From: Arthrobacter globiformis NBRC 12137
GTDB lineage: Bacteria; Actinomycetota; Actinomycetes; Actinomycetales; Micrococcaceae
Assembly (NCBI RefSeq): GCF_000238915.1
Contig: NZ_BAEG01000118.1
Span: 1 to 64,000 of the forward strand
DNA length: 64,000 nt
Direction: 5' to 3'
Shown here: piece after piece, positions 51,920 to 60,223 of the stretch
Layout of the letters: each line of letters starts with the position of its first letter
How positions within the stretch are numbered: position 1 is the stretch's first letter
Made by a program: the position numbers and the translations under genes
The notes under the pieces: generated by a model
What the model was told of the DNA's origin: nothing
Databases searched by the model: none
Seen by the model: the letters and a program-made list of their open reading frames with translations, nothing else

Positions 51920-52111
51920 TTTGGGGTTCCTTCGAAAGCTGAGGGCCAGCGGGGAAAGCCAGTGGAAGGCTGTATCCAGTGTATTTTCTGTGCGCCTGTG
52001 GCAGGCCGCAGCTGCATGGAAGCTTCGGCGAAGCTTCGGCTCCTGCGGAAAACCCGGCGTAATCCTGAGCTTTCTTCCCGGGCTGCCCATCGTCAGCTAC
52101 GTGACACCTCC

Positions 52112-53806
52112 TCAGGTGCCGGCCGGGAACGCCGGACGGTACACGGGCGGGAACGAGCCCAACGGCGTGAGGTCCGTCTTGGGCGGGTCGGAGAGGATGG
52201 GGTCGTTGTTCCGCAGGTCGCCCACGGAAAACTGCACCATCATGTCGTGGTCCTCATGCACCAGGTTGTGGCAGTGCATCATGTACCGGCCGCCGGGGGA
52301 ATCCGGTCCCGTATCGAACTGCATGAGCAGCGTGATGGATTCGTTCTCACCGGCGTAGAACACGTCCTTTGGCCCGGTCTCCCATGCGAACGGTTTGCCG
52401 CCGTTGGTGTTGCGGGCAATGATCTTGGCGTCGACGAGGTGGATGTGCACGGGATGGAACCAGCCGCCAGACTCGTTGATGATGGTCCACTGTTCCACGG
52501 AGTTCCGCCTCGGGACGGCGAAGCACCTGGTGAATCCCGACCTTTCCACGTCCTCCCAGGTCTCCTCGTTGATGGTCCATTCCCCGCCCTGGCGCTTCAC
52601 CCGGAGCACGCGCTTGGCAACCGCCATCTCGGGCGTGAGGCTCATGGTGGCGATGCTGCCGCGCGCGCTTCCCGGCGTGCCGCCGTCGTCCAGGGTCACC
52701 GGCACGGAACTGATGCTTCCGGCCGAGGAGCCGGAGTCGGCCACCACCTGAAACCGCATGATCTTGTTGGTGTTGGGGAAGTCCATGTTGTTCTTATTGC
52801 TGAGGTTCCGCAGGTCCACCGTCTGCCCGGCCCGGTACCTGCGGAAATCGATGAGGATCTCGTAGCGCTCCGCCGTTCCCTGTCGCCACGACGAGACGGC
52901 CTGGACCTTGGGCACCATGCCGCCGTCGGTGGCCACGATGTGGACGGGCTCCCCGTTGGACAGGGCGGGGCGGTAGGAACGGGTGATCGACGCGACGAGC
53001 ACCCGGAACCGGTAGATGCGGGGCTTGACCTTCATGAGCGGCCACGGGACGCCGTTCACCATGATGATGTCCCCCCACAGCCCGTCGTGATCGTTGTCGT
53101 TGTAACCGAGTGAGCCGTTCGCGTTGAACAGCGCGTCCGAGATGATCAGCGGCACGTCGAACTCGCCCTGGGGCAGCTGGGCCCTTTCGAACCTGTCCGA
53201 CAACGGATACATGGCCGCGAGCCCGGAGTAGACGCCCTGTGCCGTGACCAGGTGGTGGTGGTCGTGGTACCAGAGGGTGCGGGCGTTCTGCCAGTTGGGA
53301 TAGTGGTAGTTCTTGAACTTTCCCGGTGCCGTGGAATCGTTGGCGTAGCCGTCATACTGCGGCAGCGATGCGGAGCCGTGCAGGTGGGTGACCGTCTTGA
53401 AGGTGCCGGGGTGGAGCAGCGCCGTGGACGGAAGGGCGTTGCGGACCCGCACTTCGGTCCGGGTCCCCTGCGGCACCCGGATGGTGGGTCCGGGAAAGAT
53501 TCCGTTGTACCCGGCCACCGTGGTGTACAGGCCCGGGACGAACCGCGCCTGGCCCAGCTTCTGGGTGAGGGCGTAGCGGGCGAACGGCCGGGCGGGGTCA
53601 CCGCCGTCGAAACCCGTCTGGTACGGCACCAGCTCCGGCGGACGGCGGAACAGCGCCGTGTACGGCACTGGCATGTTTGCCGGGGCCAGCTGGCTCCGCG
53701 TAATGAGTGACGTGCTCTGAGTCGGCTCGTCGCCGCTCGCCGCCACTCCGGTCAAAGACGCTGCCCCCACCACGCCCAGTTTCAGAACTTCCCTGCGAGA
53801 CGTCAT
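52112..53806 (-). CDS. Tat-exported multicopper oxidase
   Basis: 564 residues. A Tat signal (SRREVLKLGVVGAAS) opens the protein. Copper-binding motifs are HLHGS, WYHDHHH, HPVHIHLV and HCHNLVHEDHDMM, as in CotA/bilirubin oxidase-type laccases with three cupredoxin domains. It oxidises phenols, bilirubin or metal ions with oxygen. ATG 53806 has GGAGGGG upstream; a longer frame extends 54 codons without homology. A perfect 14-bp hairpin lies in its leader. Confidence 0.92.
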   Translation of the reverse strand: MTSRREVLKLGVVGAASLTGVAASGDEPTQSTSLITRSQLAPANMPVPYTALFRRPPELVPYQTGFDGGDPARPFARYALTQKLGQARFVPGLYTTVAGYNGIFPGPTIRVPQGTRTEVRVRNALPSTALLHPGTFKTVTHLHGSASLPQYDGYANDSTAPGKFKNYHYPNWQNARTLWYHDHHHLVTAQGVYSGLAAMYPLSDRFERAQLPQGEFDVPLIISDALFNANGSLGYNDNDHDGLWGDIIMVNGVPWPLMKVKPRIYRFRVLVASITRSYRPALSNGEPVHIVATDGGMVPKVQAVSSWRQGTAERYEILIDFRRYRAGQTVDLRNLSNKNNMDFPNTNKIMRFQVVADSGSSAGSISSVPVTLDDGGTPGSARGSIATMSLTPEMAVAKRVLRVKRQGGEWTINEETWEDVERSGFTRCFAVPRRNSVEQWTIINESGGWFHPVHIHLVDAKIIARNTNGGKPFAWETGPKDVFYAGENESITLLMQFDTGPDSPGGRYMMHCHNLVHEDHDMMVQFSVGDLRNNDPILSDPPKTDLTPLGSFPPVYRPAFPAGT

Positions 53807-53841
53807 TGTCCCCTCCAGATGTCGACTGTGGATTAAACGAA

Positions 53842-53873
53842 GGCAGACCTGCGGCCTGGGCCGCAGGTCTGCC
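53842..53873 (-). promoter_or_regulatory. Perfect hairpin in the multicopper oxidase leader
   Basis: 14-bp arms GGCAGACCTGCGGC (53842-53855) and complement (53860-53873), loop CTGG, 36 bases upstream of the start. Could be a terminator of the corA gene on the same strand or a leader regulatory structure. The remaining ~230 bases to corA hold nothing I recognise. Confidence 0.55.
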
Positions 53874-54109
53874 AATCCCCAGGGACGCGGAACCCCGAAC
53901 TTTCCCGGCCGGTGGCCGAACAGCCGCCGTGCCCTGACCAAGTTCGGAGTTCCGCTCCCCTGCCGCAAGGGGGGTGGAACAACACAATTGTTGGCCGTAC
54001 TGCTTCTGGAAACCTTGGAGAAGTTGGCCGCCGGCGGCTCGCCCCACCCAAATGGGGTGTGCGGAAGGCACAGGTGCTGACGAAGGGCGGCGGTTCCGGG
54101 CGGGGTGTT

Positions 54110-55126
54110 CTAGATCCAGTTGTTGTGCTTGAACGTGGCGTAGAGGACCAGCCCCATGCCGAGCATCAGCCCCAGCGCCATGGGGTAGCCGAAGATCCAG
54201 TCGAGCTCAGGCATCGTATGGAAGTTCATCCCGTAGATGGTGCCGATGAGCGTGGGCGCGAAGAGGATGGCCGCCCAGGAAGAGATTCTCTTGACCTGCT
54301 CGCTCTGCGCGAAGCTGGACTCGGTGAGGCGCCGCATCTCGTCGTTCTGGCGCTGGGCAACGAGGGCTGCGTTAACCGCGAGGGCGTTCTGCAGCAGCGC
54401 CCGGAAGGACGCGATCCGGTCGTTGAGCCGCAGGACGTGGTCCAGCACATCGCGGAGGTGGTCCTGCAGTTCGGGGCCGGGGTGATGGTCCGGCGTTCCG
54501 GCGATCAATGCCTGCAGGATTCCGGCCAGTGGCCCGGTGGCACGCTGGACGGTGATGACCTGGCGGGACAGCTCGTAGATGCGCCGGGAGACTTCCGGAT
54601 CCGCGCCGAACAGTTCATCCTCGATCTCGTCGATGTCGTTTTCCAGGCCGGCGGCAACAGGCTCGTACTCGTCGACCACCTGGTCCAGGATGGCGTACAG
54701 CACGGCGTCGGGGCCGAGGGCCAGGAACTCCGGCTGGGATTCCATCCGGCGGCGCACCCGCGCGAGGTCCGGTGATTCCGCGCGGCGGACGGTGACCACG
54801 AAATCCGGCCCGGCGAAGACGTGGATTTCGCCGAACTCCACCTTTTCGACGTCGTCGAGGTACCGTGCCGGGCGCAGGACGAGGAAGAGCGTTTCACCGT
54901 AATGCTCAAGCTTGGCGCGCTGGTGTCCGGTGAGCGCGTCCTCGACTGCCAGCGCGCTGAGGTCGAACTCGTCAGCCACCGACCGCAGCTCGTGGGGATC
55001 CGGCCGGTAGAGCCCGATCCAGGCCATGCCCTCGCGCTGCCGCAGCAGGAAGTAGGTCTCCTCCAGCCCTTCCGGATCAGCCGTCCTGCGGCCGGCCACG
55101 TACACGGCGTTATCGATGATGGCCAT
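54110..55126 (-). CDS. corA: CorA family magnesium/cobalt transporter
   Basis: 338 residues. The cytoplasmic alpha/beta domain and long helices are followed by two C-terminal membrane segments; the signature YGMNFHTMPE sits at the end of the first. It is a pentameric Mg2+/Co2+ channel. It lies upstream of the multicopper oxidase on the same strand but with a 300-bp gap. Confidence 0.93.
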   Translation of the reverse strand: MAIIDNAVYVAGRRTADPEGLEETYFLLRQREGMAWIGLYRPDPHELRSVADEFDLSALAVEDALTGHQRAKLEHYGETLFLVLRPARYLDDVEKVEFGEIHVFAGPDFVVTVRRAESPDLARVRRRMESQPEFLALGPDAVLYAILDQVVDEYEPVAAGLENDIDEIEDELFGADPEVSRRIYELSRQVITVQRATGPLAGILQALIAGTPDHHPGPELQDHLRDVLDHVLRLNDRIASFRALLQNALAVNAALVAQRQNDEMRRLTESSFAQSEQVKRISSWAAILFAPTLIGTIYGMNFHTMPELDWIFGYPMALGLMLGMGLVLYATFKHNNWI

Positions 55127-55218
55127 GGCGGCGACTCCTCAGCTGGACCGGCATCCCATGGCAGTGACGTTATCCCTTCCGGAACGCCGTGCCAATAAGA
55201 CGCCGTGCCACAAGGGCC

Positions 55219-55248
55219 CGCACGGCAATGGCGCGCACGGCAATGGCG
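55219..55248. repeat. 15-bp exact tandem duplication
   Basis: CGCACGGCAATGGCG occurs twice in tandem (55219-55233, 55234-55248) in the spacer between corA and the cupin gene. Confidence 0.75.
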
Positions 55249-55278
55249 CCGCCCCAGCTACCGGCGCCTGCGATGCTG

Positions 55279-55308
55279 CGGCTCAGATTTGGCCGGCTCA
55301 GATTCTGG
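55279..55308 (-). repeat. 15-bp tandem duplication of the cupin stop region
   Basis: CGGCTCAGATTTGGC (55279-55293) and CGGCTCAGATTCTGG (55294-55308), 12 of 15 identical and sharing CGGCTCAGATT. On the minus strand both give TGA (rc of TCA at 55298-55300, the real stop, and 55283-55285), 15 bases apart and in frame. Confidence 0.7.
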
Positions 55309-55696
55309 CGTGGAGTCCGCGGCTGACCGGCCGCCCGAACGATGCCGCGCCGAGAAATTCAACGGCAACGAACGGCTCGGAACCCACAACCCATTCGTCG
55401 TGCCCCGGAGGAATCGCGTAGGTGTCATTGGCGTGGATGAAGGATCGGGTGCCCTCGGGCGACTCCACCTCCATGACGCCGGACAGGCAGAACCCGAGGT
55501 GGTTGTGCTGGCAGAAGGGTGTCTGCTCCGTGGGTTTGGTGCATTCGGACCAGCGCCAGCCGGGGGCGAGGATCAGCCGGGCAACGGAGAAATCGTTGAC
55601 GCTGACCAGATCCACCTCGGCCTTGTCCGGGCACCTCTTCTTATCCGGTTCGTCGAAGGATTTGACGGCAAGGGCTGTAATGAAATTAGCGGTCAT
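55298..55696 (-). CDS. Cupin domain protein
   Basis: 132 residues, a single cupin. The HNHLGFCLSGVMEVESPEGT and AIPPGHDEWVVGSEPFVAVEF segments are the two conserved cupin motifs, with His and Glu metal ligands in part. An N-terminal helix-rich arm precedes them. The substrate is unknown. ATG 55696 has AGGTACC upstream; a frame of 54 more codons lies ahead without homology. The TGA stop is duplicated in tandem. Confidence 0.83.
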   Translation of the reverse strand: MTANFITALAVKSFDEPDKKRCPDKAEVDLVSVNDFSVARLILAPGWRWSECTKPTEQTPFCQHNHLGFCLSGVMEVESPEGTRSFIHANDTYAIPPGHDEWVVGSEPFVAVEFLGAASFGRPVSRGLHARI

Positions 55697-55970
55697 GGAC
55701 GGTACCTGCAGATTTGGTTGAGACCTGAAATCAAAAAGGCGGCTTCGGGAGAAGCCCCACGCTGGCGAGGTGCATGCTGCCACGGAGGCGTTACCGTTCA
55801 ACAGCCGCAAATTGTTGGTGTGGCTGCCCCCTCGCCGCACACGCACGCAACAGATCAATGTTGACGTAGTCCAACCGTAGACCTCCGCCAGCCGAAGTCA
55901 ATGGGGAATCTGCGCACCCACCGAAGCCTGAGGCGTGCACCGAGTGGGCGCCGGTGACAGCGAACTGCCC

Positions 55971-56702
55971 TTACCGGCCGTAGATCTTCACGAAGTTCCG
56001 CAGGATCTTCATGGGTTCGGTGGCCGAGTACGTCCTGGCTGCCTCCATCAGCTCCTCGGCGGACTCGGGCGGAAAGTAGCCGGCGTGGCGGTAGATGTCG
56101 ATCCTGGTCACGAGGCCCTCGGCGTCGAGCTCGGGGTGGAACTGCGTCGCGTACAGGTTCTGCTTGATCCGGAACATGTGCACCGGGCAGGCGGCGGAGC
56201 TGGCGAGCAGCACCGCGTGCGGGGGCAGCACCGTGCACCCCTCCTTGTGGCCGGTGAAGGCGGTGAACTGCCCCGGAAGGCCGGCCAGCAGCGGATCCTG
56301 CAGGCCCGCCGGGCTCAGGCTGATGGTTACCCCGCCCAGCTGCTCGCCGTAGGTCCGGTCGATCACGGCGCCCTGGTGCAGGCCAAGGGTGCCCACCCCG
56401 TAGCAGGCGCCCAGGAACGGGAAATCCTCGTCCACGATCCGGTCCAGCAGCCCCGCCAATTCGCGCTCCACACGGTGCTGGGCTTCGCTCTTCTTTTCGG
56501 GAGGGTCGCTCGAAGTGAACGGGCTGCCGCCCACGATGATGCCGGAATAGTCATCGAGGTCCAGCTCCGGAAGCGGCGCGCGCTCCATCCGGATCCGCTT
56601 CAGCTGGTCCGGCTCCAGTCCGCCAAAGCGCAGGTACGCCTCGTATTCGTCCTCCGCGGCGACGTCCTCGGCCCGCGAGGCGAGCAACAGAAACGGCTTC
56701 AC
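55971..56702 (-). CDS. Class I glutamine amidotransferase-like protein
   Basis: 243 residues. The nucleophile Cys is in FLGACYGVGTL, and the catalytic His and Glu are in FHPEL (~residues 190-195), so the triad is complete. The N-terminal part has IIVGGSPF. It resembles GMP synthase-type amidotransferases that act alone. Its substrate is unknown. It starts (GTG 56702) 4 bases after the stop of the GntR/FCD regulator and is probably co-transcribed with it. Confidence 0.87.
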   Translation of the reverse strand: MKPFLLLASRAEDVAAEDEYEAYLRFGGLEPDQLKRIRMERAPLPELDLDDYSGIIVGGSPFTSSDPPEKKSEAQHRVERELAGLLDRIVDEDFPFLGACYGVGTLGLHQGAVIDRTYGEQLGGVTISLSPAGLQDPLLAGLPGQFTAFTGHKEGCTVLPPHAVLLASSAACPVHMFRIKQNLYATQFHPELDAEGLVTRIDIYRHAGYFPPESAEELMEAARTYSATEPMKILRNFVKIYGR

Positions 56703-56706
56703 GTGC

Positions 56707-57414
56707 TTACTTCAGCAGGGCGACGTCGGATACGAGGGTGATGTGGTCCAGCATCGCCGCCGCGGCGGCCTCCGAATCCTGGGCCCGGATGGCGTCCGCG
56801 ATCTTGCGGTGGGACGCCAGTGACTGCTCGGGCCGGCCGGGCTGCCCCAGCGACTCGAGGCGCGTTTCGAGGATCATCTCGGCAATGAAGGTCATGAGCT
56901 GGGCCAACACGCCGGAGTGCGCCGCGGCCGTGATGGCCTGGTGGAACAGTTCGTCGCCGTGTGCCCCCTTCGCGCCCGAAGCCACCTCTTCCGCCATGGC
57001 GTCAAGCGCCTTGTCGATGGCCTGCATGTCCTCGTCCGTGCGCCGCGCGGCAGCAAGTTCGGCCAGCTTGACCTCGAGCGTGCTGCGGGCTTCGACAATC
57101 TCCGGAAGGCGGCTCCGGTGCTCGCGAAGTCCCTTGAGCACCGAGGGAACGTTGGGCCGGTAGACCAGGACCGCGCCGGTACCGTGCTGGACGTCGATGA
57201 CGCCGAGGACCTCCAGGGCCACCAGAGCCTGGGCCAGCGTCGCCCGCGAGACGCCCAGCCGTTCGGCCAGGTCCCGTTCAGCGGGGAGGGTGTCGCCGGG
57301 CCCCAGCTGCGCGGACTCGATGAAGTCCATCAGCTGCTCTACGAGCTGTTCGTACAGCCGCGGGCGCGCGACGCGGGAAATCTGTTGCGTTGCGGTCTTC
57401 TTGGGCATTCGCAT
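56707..57414 (-). CDS. GntR family regulator with FCD domain
   Basis: 235 residues. N-terminal winged helix (~18-85) reads QLVEQLMDFIESAQLGPGDTLPAERDLAERLGVSRATLAQALVALEVLG, the FadR-type pattern, and the C-terminal FCD helices (~100-230) contain LFHQAITAAAHSG and ASHRKIADAIRAQD. It resembles MatR of rhizobial malonate operons in type and gene position. It is divergent from the MatC-like carrier operon, so it likely controls it in response to a dicarboxylate. Confidence 0.9.
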   Translation of the reverse strand: MRMPKKTATQQISRVARPRLYEQLVEQLMDFIESAQLGPGDTLPAERDLAERLGVSRATLAQALVALEVLGVIDVQHGTGAVLVYRPNVPSVLKGLREHRSRLPEIVEARSTLEVKLAELAAARRTDEDMQAIDKALDAMAEEVASGAKGAHGDELFHQAITAAAHSGVLAQLMTFIAEMILETRLESLGQPGRPEQSLASHRKIADAIRAQDSEAAAAAMLDHITLVSDVALLK

Positions 57415-57463
57415 CCTTCCGGCGTTCTTGCATCAGCTTAGCGGAGGAGTATTGACAAAGTCA

Positions 57464-57476
57464 CCTAGTGTCTAGG
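57464..57476. promoter_or_regulatory. Operator-like CCTAG-TGT-CTAGG
   Basis: Inverted 5-bp arms around TGT, overlapping a TTGACA-containing promoter region (57452) between the divergent FCD regulator and carrier genes. Position and symmetry suit binding by the FCD regulator. Confidence 0.55.
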
Positions 57477-57538
57477 AGGCTAGGCCAGTGAGCCTTGTAA
57501 GCCACATCACATCAACTCTCACCCCCGGAGGAACAACG

Positions 57539-58930
57539 ATGTCCGCTCCCGTACTCTCCATCATCATCCTGGCGGTGATGTTCCTGCTGGCCACGGTGCT
57601 GCCCCTCAACATGGGCGCCCTGGCGTTCGTAGGGGCGTTCCTGCTGGGCTCAGTGGTCCTCGGGATGTCCACCAGCGACATTCTTGCCAACTTTCCCGGC
57701 GGCCTGTTCCTGACGATCGTCGGTGTCACCTACCTGTTCGCGATCGCCCAGAACAACGGAACCATCGACCTGCTGGTGCGCGGTGCGGTCCGGATGGTGG
57801 GCAGCAAAGTGGCGCTCATCCCCTGGGTCATGTTCGCCATCACGGCGGTCATCACCGCCGTCGGGGCCCTGTCCCCTGCCGCTGTCGCGATCATCGCGCC
57901 CATCGCGCTGAGCTTCGCCGCGAAGCACAGGATCAACCCGCTCATGATGGGCATGATGGTGATCCACGGGGCGCAGGCGGGCGGCTTCTCCCCGATCGCC
58001 GTCTACGGCGTCACGGTCAATGGCATCATCGCCAAGACGGACCTCGCAGCCAGCCCCATGGCGATCTTCCTTGCCAGCTTTGTCTTCAACCTTGCCATCG
58101 CCGTAGTGCTTTTCATCGTCCTGGGCGGCAGCAAGCTGCTCTCCACCAAGACCGGCCGGCTTGTGGAGCAGGCAGCTGAATCGAGGATGGCCGTCAGTGT
58201 CGGCACCCGCGCCGCCGGCGCCACTCTGCAGGGTTCCGGCTCCGACATCTCCCCCTCCGGCGTTGCGGGCAAGGGAACCTCCAGCTCCTCTTCAGCCTCC
58301 CCGTCAGCAGCTGACGCGGCCGGCGCCCGCGCCACCATTCCGCAGCTGGTCACCATTGCCGGTCTGATCGCGCTCGCCGTCATCTCGCTCGGTTTCAAGG
58401 TGGACGTCGGGTTCGTCTCCATCACCATCGCCATGATTCTGGCCCTCGTCTCGCCCGCCGCCCAGAAGGGCGCCGTCAACAAGATCAGCTGGTCCACCGT
58501 CCTGCTCATCTGCGGCATGCTCACCTTTGTGGGCGTCCTCGAGGAAGCCGGCACCATCAAGTTCGTGTCCGACGGCGTCGCCCACCTCGGGATGCCCCTG
58601 CTGGCGGCCCTGCTGATCTGCTACATCGGTGCCGTGGTCTCGGCCTTCGCCTCCTCCACCGCCATCCTGGCCGCGCTCATCCCGCTGGCCGTCCCGTTCC
58701 TGTCGACCGGCGAAATCGGCGCGGTTGGTGTGATCGCCGCCCTGGCCGTCGCCGCCACGATCGTGGACGTCTCGCCGTTCTCCACCAACGGTGCGCTGGT
58801 TCTGGCCAACGCCCCGGAGGACGTGGACAAGGACAAGTTCTACAAGCAGATCCTGGCCTACAGCGGCATCGTCGTCATCGCCGGCCCCGCCATCGCGTGG
58901 CTGGTCATGGTGCTCCCCGGCTGGATGTAG
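57539..58930 (+). CDS. MatC-like dicarboxylate carrier
   Basis: 463 residues with about 11-12 hydrophobic segments and a central hydrophilic Ser/Ala-rich loop (~215-275). The opening SIIILAVMFLLATVLPLNMGALAFVGAFLLG and VDVSPFSTNGALVLANA match the MatC N-terminal-type/SLC13-like dicarboxylate carriers used for malonate. ATG 57539 has GGAGG 7 bases upstream. It is first in an operon with a CoA-transferase and a carboxyltransferase. Confidence 0.87.
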   Translation: MSAPVLSIIILAVMFLLATVLPLNMGALAFVGAFLLGSVVLGMSTSDILANFPGGLFLTIVGVTYLFAIAQNNGTIDLLVRGAVRMVGSKVALIPWVMFAITAVITAVGALSPAAVAIIAPIALSFAAKHRINPLMMGMMVIHGAQAGGFSPIAVYGVTVNGIIAKTDLAASPMAIFLASFVFNLAIAVVLFIVLGGSKLLSTKTGRLVEQAAESRMAVSVGTRAAGATLQGSGSDISPSGVAGKGTSSSSSASPSAADAAGARATIPQLVTIAGLIALAVISLGFKVDVGFVSITIAMILALVSPAAQKGAVNKISWSTVLLICGMLTFVGVLEEAGTIKFVSDGVAHLGMPLLAALLICYIGAVVSAFASSTAILAALIPLAVPFLSTGEIGAVGVIAALAVAATIVDVSPFSTNGALVLANAPEDVDKDKFYKQILAYSGIVVIAGPAIAWLVMVLPGWM

Positions 58931-58982
58931 CCGGCCGGACCAGCACCAGCAGCCCCTCCCAGCAAGAGAAGGAACACCCAGC

Positions 58983-60221
58983 ATGAGCCATGAATCCACG
59001 CCCCAGCCCGAAGGCCCCCTCTCCGGTTACCTTGTGGTGGACCTAAGCCGGGCCCTCGCCGGACCGCACGCCGGCATGATGCTCGCAGACCTCGGCGCCC
59101 GGGTCATCAAGGTCGAGAATCCCGGCACCGGCGACGATACGCGCGGCTGGGGGCCGCCGTTCGTCGGCCCCGAGGACGATCCCCAGGCCACGTACTTCCT
59201 CTCCTGCAACCGCAACAAGGAATCCATCGCCCTGGACCTGAAGAGCGACGACGGCCGGACGGTTCTGCGCGAACTGCTGGAACGGGCCGACGTCGTCATT
59301 GAAAACTTCCGCCCCGGCGTGCTGGACCGGCTCGGGTTCTCCGCCGCGGAGATGCACGCGCTGAACCCTTCGCTGGTGGTCCTGTCCATCACCGGTTTCG
59401 GGCACGACGGTCCGGAGTCGCGCCGCAGCGGCTACGACCAGATCCTGCAGGGTGAGGCCGGGCTGATGTCCCTGACCGGCTCCGGCCCGGACGACCCCCA
59501 ACGGGTGGGCGTGCCCATCGCGGACCTCCTCTCCGGCATGTACGGGGCGTTCGGCACGCTCGCGGCGCTGCTGCAGCGCGAACGGACTGGCCAGGGGCAG
59601 ATCGTGCGGACCTCGCTGCTTGCCGCCTTGATCGGTGTGCACGCGTTCCAGGGCACACGCGCCACCGTTGCCGGCGAGGTGCCCAAGGCCCAGGGCAACC
59701 ACCACCCGTCCATCGCACCGTACGGCCTGTTCCACTGCCGGCAGGGCCGCGTGCAGATCAGCGTGGGCAGCGAGAAGCTGTGGCGCACGTTTGCCTCAAC
59801 ATTCGGCATTGACGCGGACCGTCCGGAGTTCGCATCCAACGCCGAACGCGTCCGGAACCGGGAAAAGGTCATCGAGGAGGTGGAACGCGCGTTCGCCGGA
59901 TACGAGGCGGAGCCCCTGCTCGCCATGCTGAACGAGGCCGGGATCCCGGCGGGCAAGGTCCGCACCCTGGACGAGGTCTACGAATGGGAACAGGTCCATT
60001 CGCAGGGCCTGGTGATCGACGTCGACCACAAGATCCTCGGGAATGTCACCCTGCCGGGGCCGCCACTGCGCTTCTTCAGCGCCGCGGACACCGCGGAAAC
60101 CACGCTGAAGACGCACACGGCTCCGCCGCTGCTGGACCAGGACGGAGAGCAGATCAGGCAATGGCTCGGGCTCGTTCCGGCAGACGCCGCTGCCGGCGCC
60201 GCCGCCGGGGAGGGCCGCTGA
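58983..60221 (+). CDS. CaiB/BaiF family type III CoA-transferase
   Basis: 412 residues. The opening LVVDLSRALAGPHAGMMLADLGARVIKVENP is the CaiB family signature, followed by RGWGPPFV, FLSCNRNKESIALDLK and FRPGVLDRLGF. It moves CoA between acids. In the operon it follows the MatC-like carrier by 52 bases and precedes a carboxyltransferase by 2 bases, so the acid imported by the carrier is its likely acceptor. ATG 58983 has GAAGGA upstream. Confidence 0.9.
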   Translation: MSHESTPQPEGPLSGYLVVDLSRALAGPHAGMMLADLGARVIKVENPGTGDDTRGWGPPFVGPEDDPQATYFLSCNRNKESIALDLKSDDGRTVLRELLERADVVIENFRPGVLDRLGFSAAEMHALNPSLVVLSITGFGHDGPESRRSGYDQILQGEAGLMSLTGSGPDDPQRVGVPIADLLSGMYGAFGTLAALLQRERTGQGQIVRTSLLAALIGVHAFQGTRATVAGEVPKAQGNHHPSIAPYGLFHCRQGRVQISVGSEKLWRTFASTFGIDADRPEFASNAERVRNREKVIEEVERAFAGYEAEPLLAMLNEAGIPAGKVRTLDEVYEWEQVHSQGLVIDVDHKILGNVTLPGPPLRFFSAADTAETTLKTHTAPPLLDQDGEQIRQWLGLVPADAAAGAAAGEGR

Positions 60222-60223
60222 CC

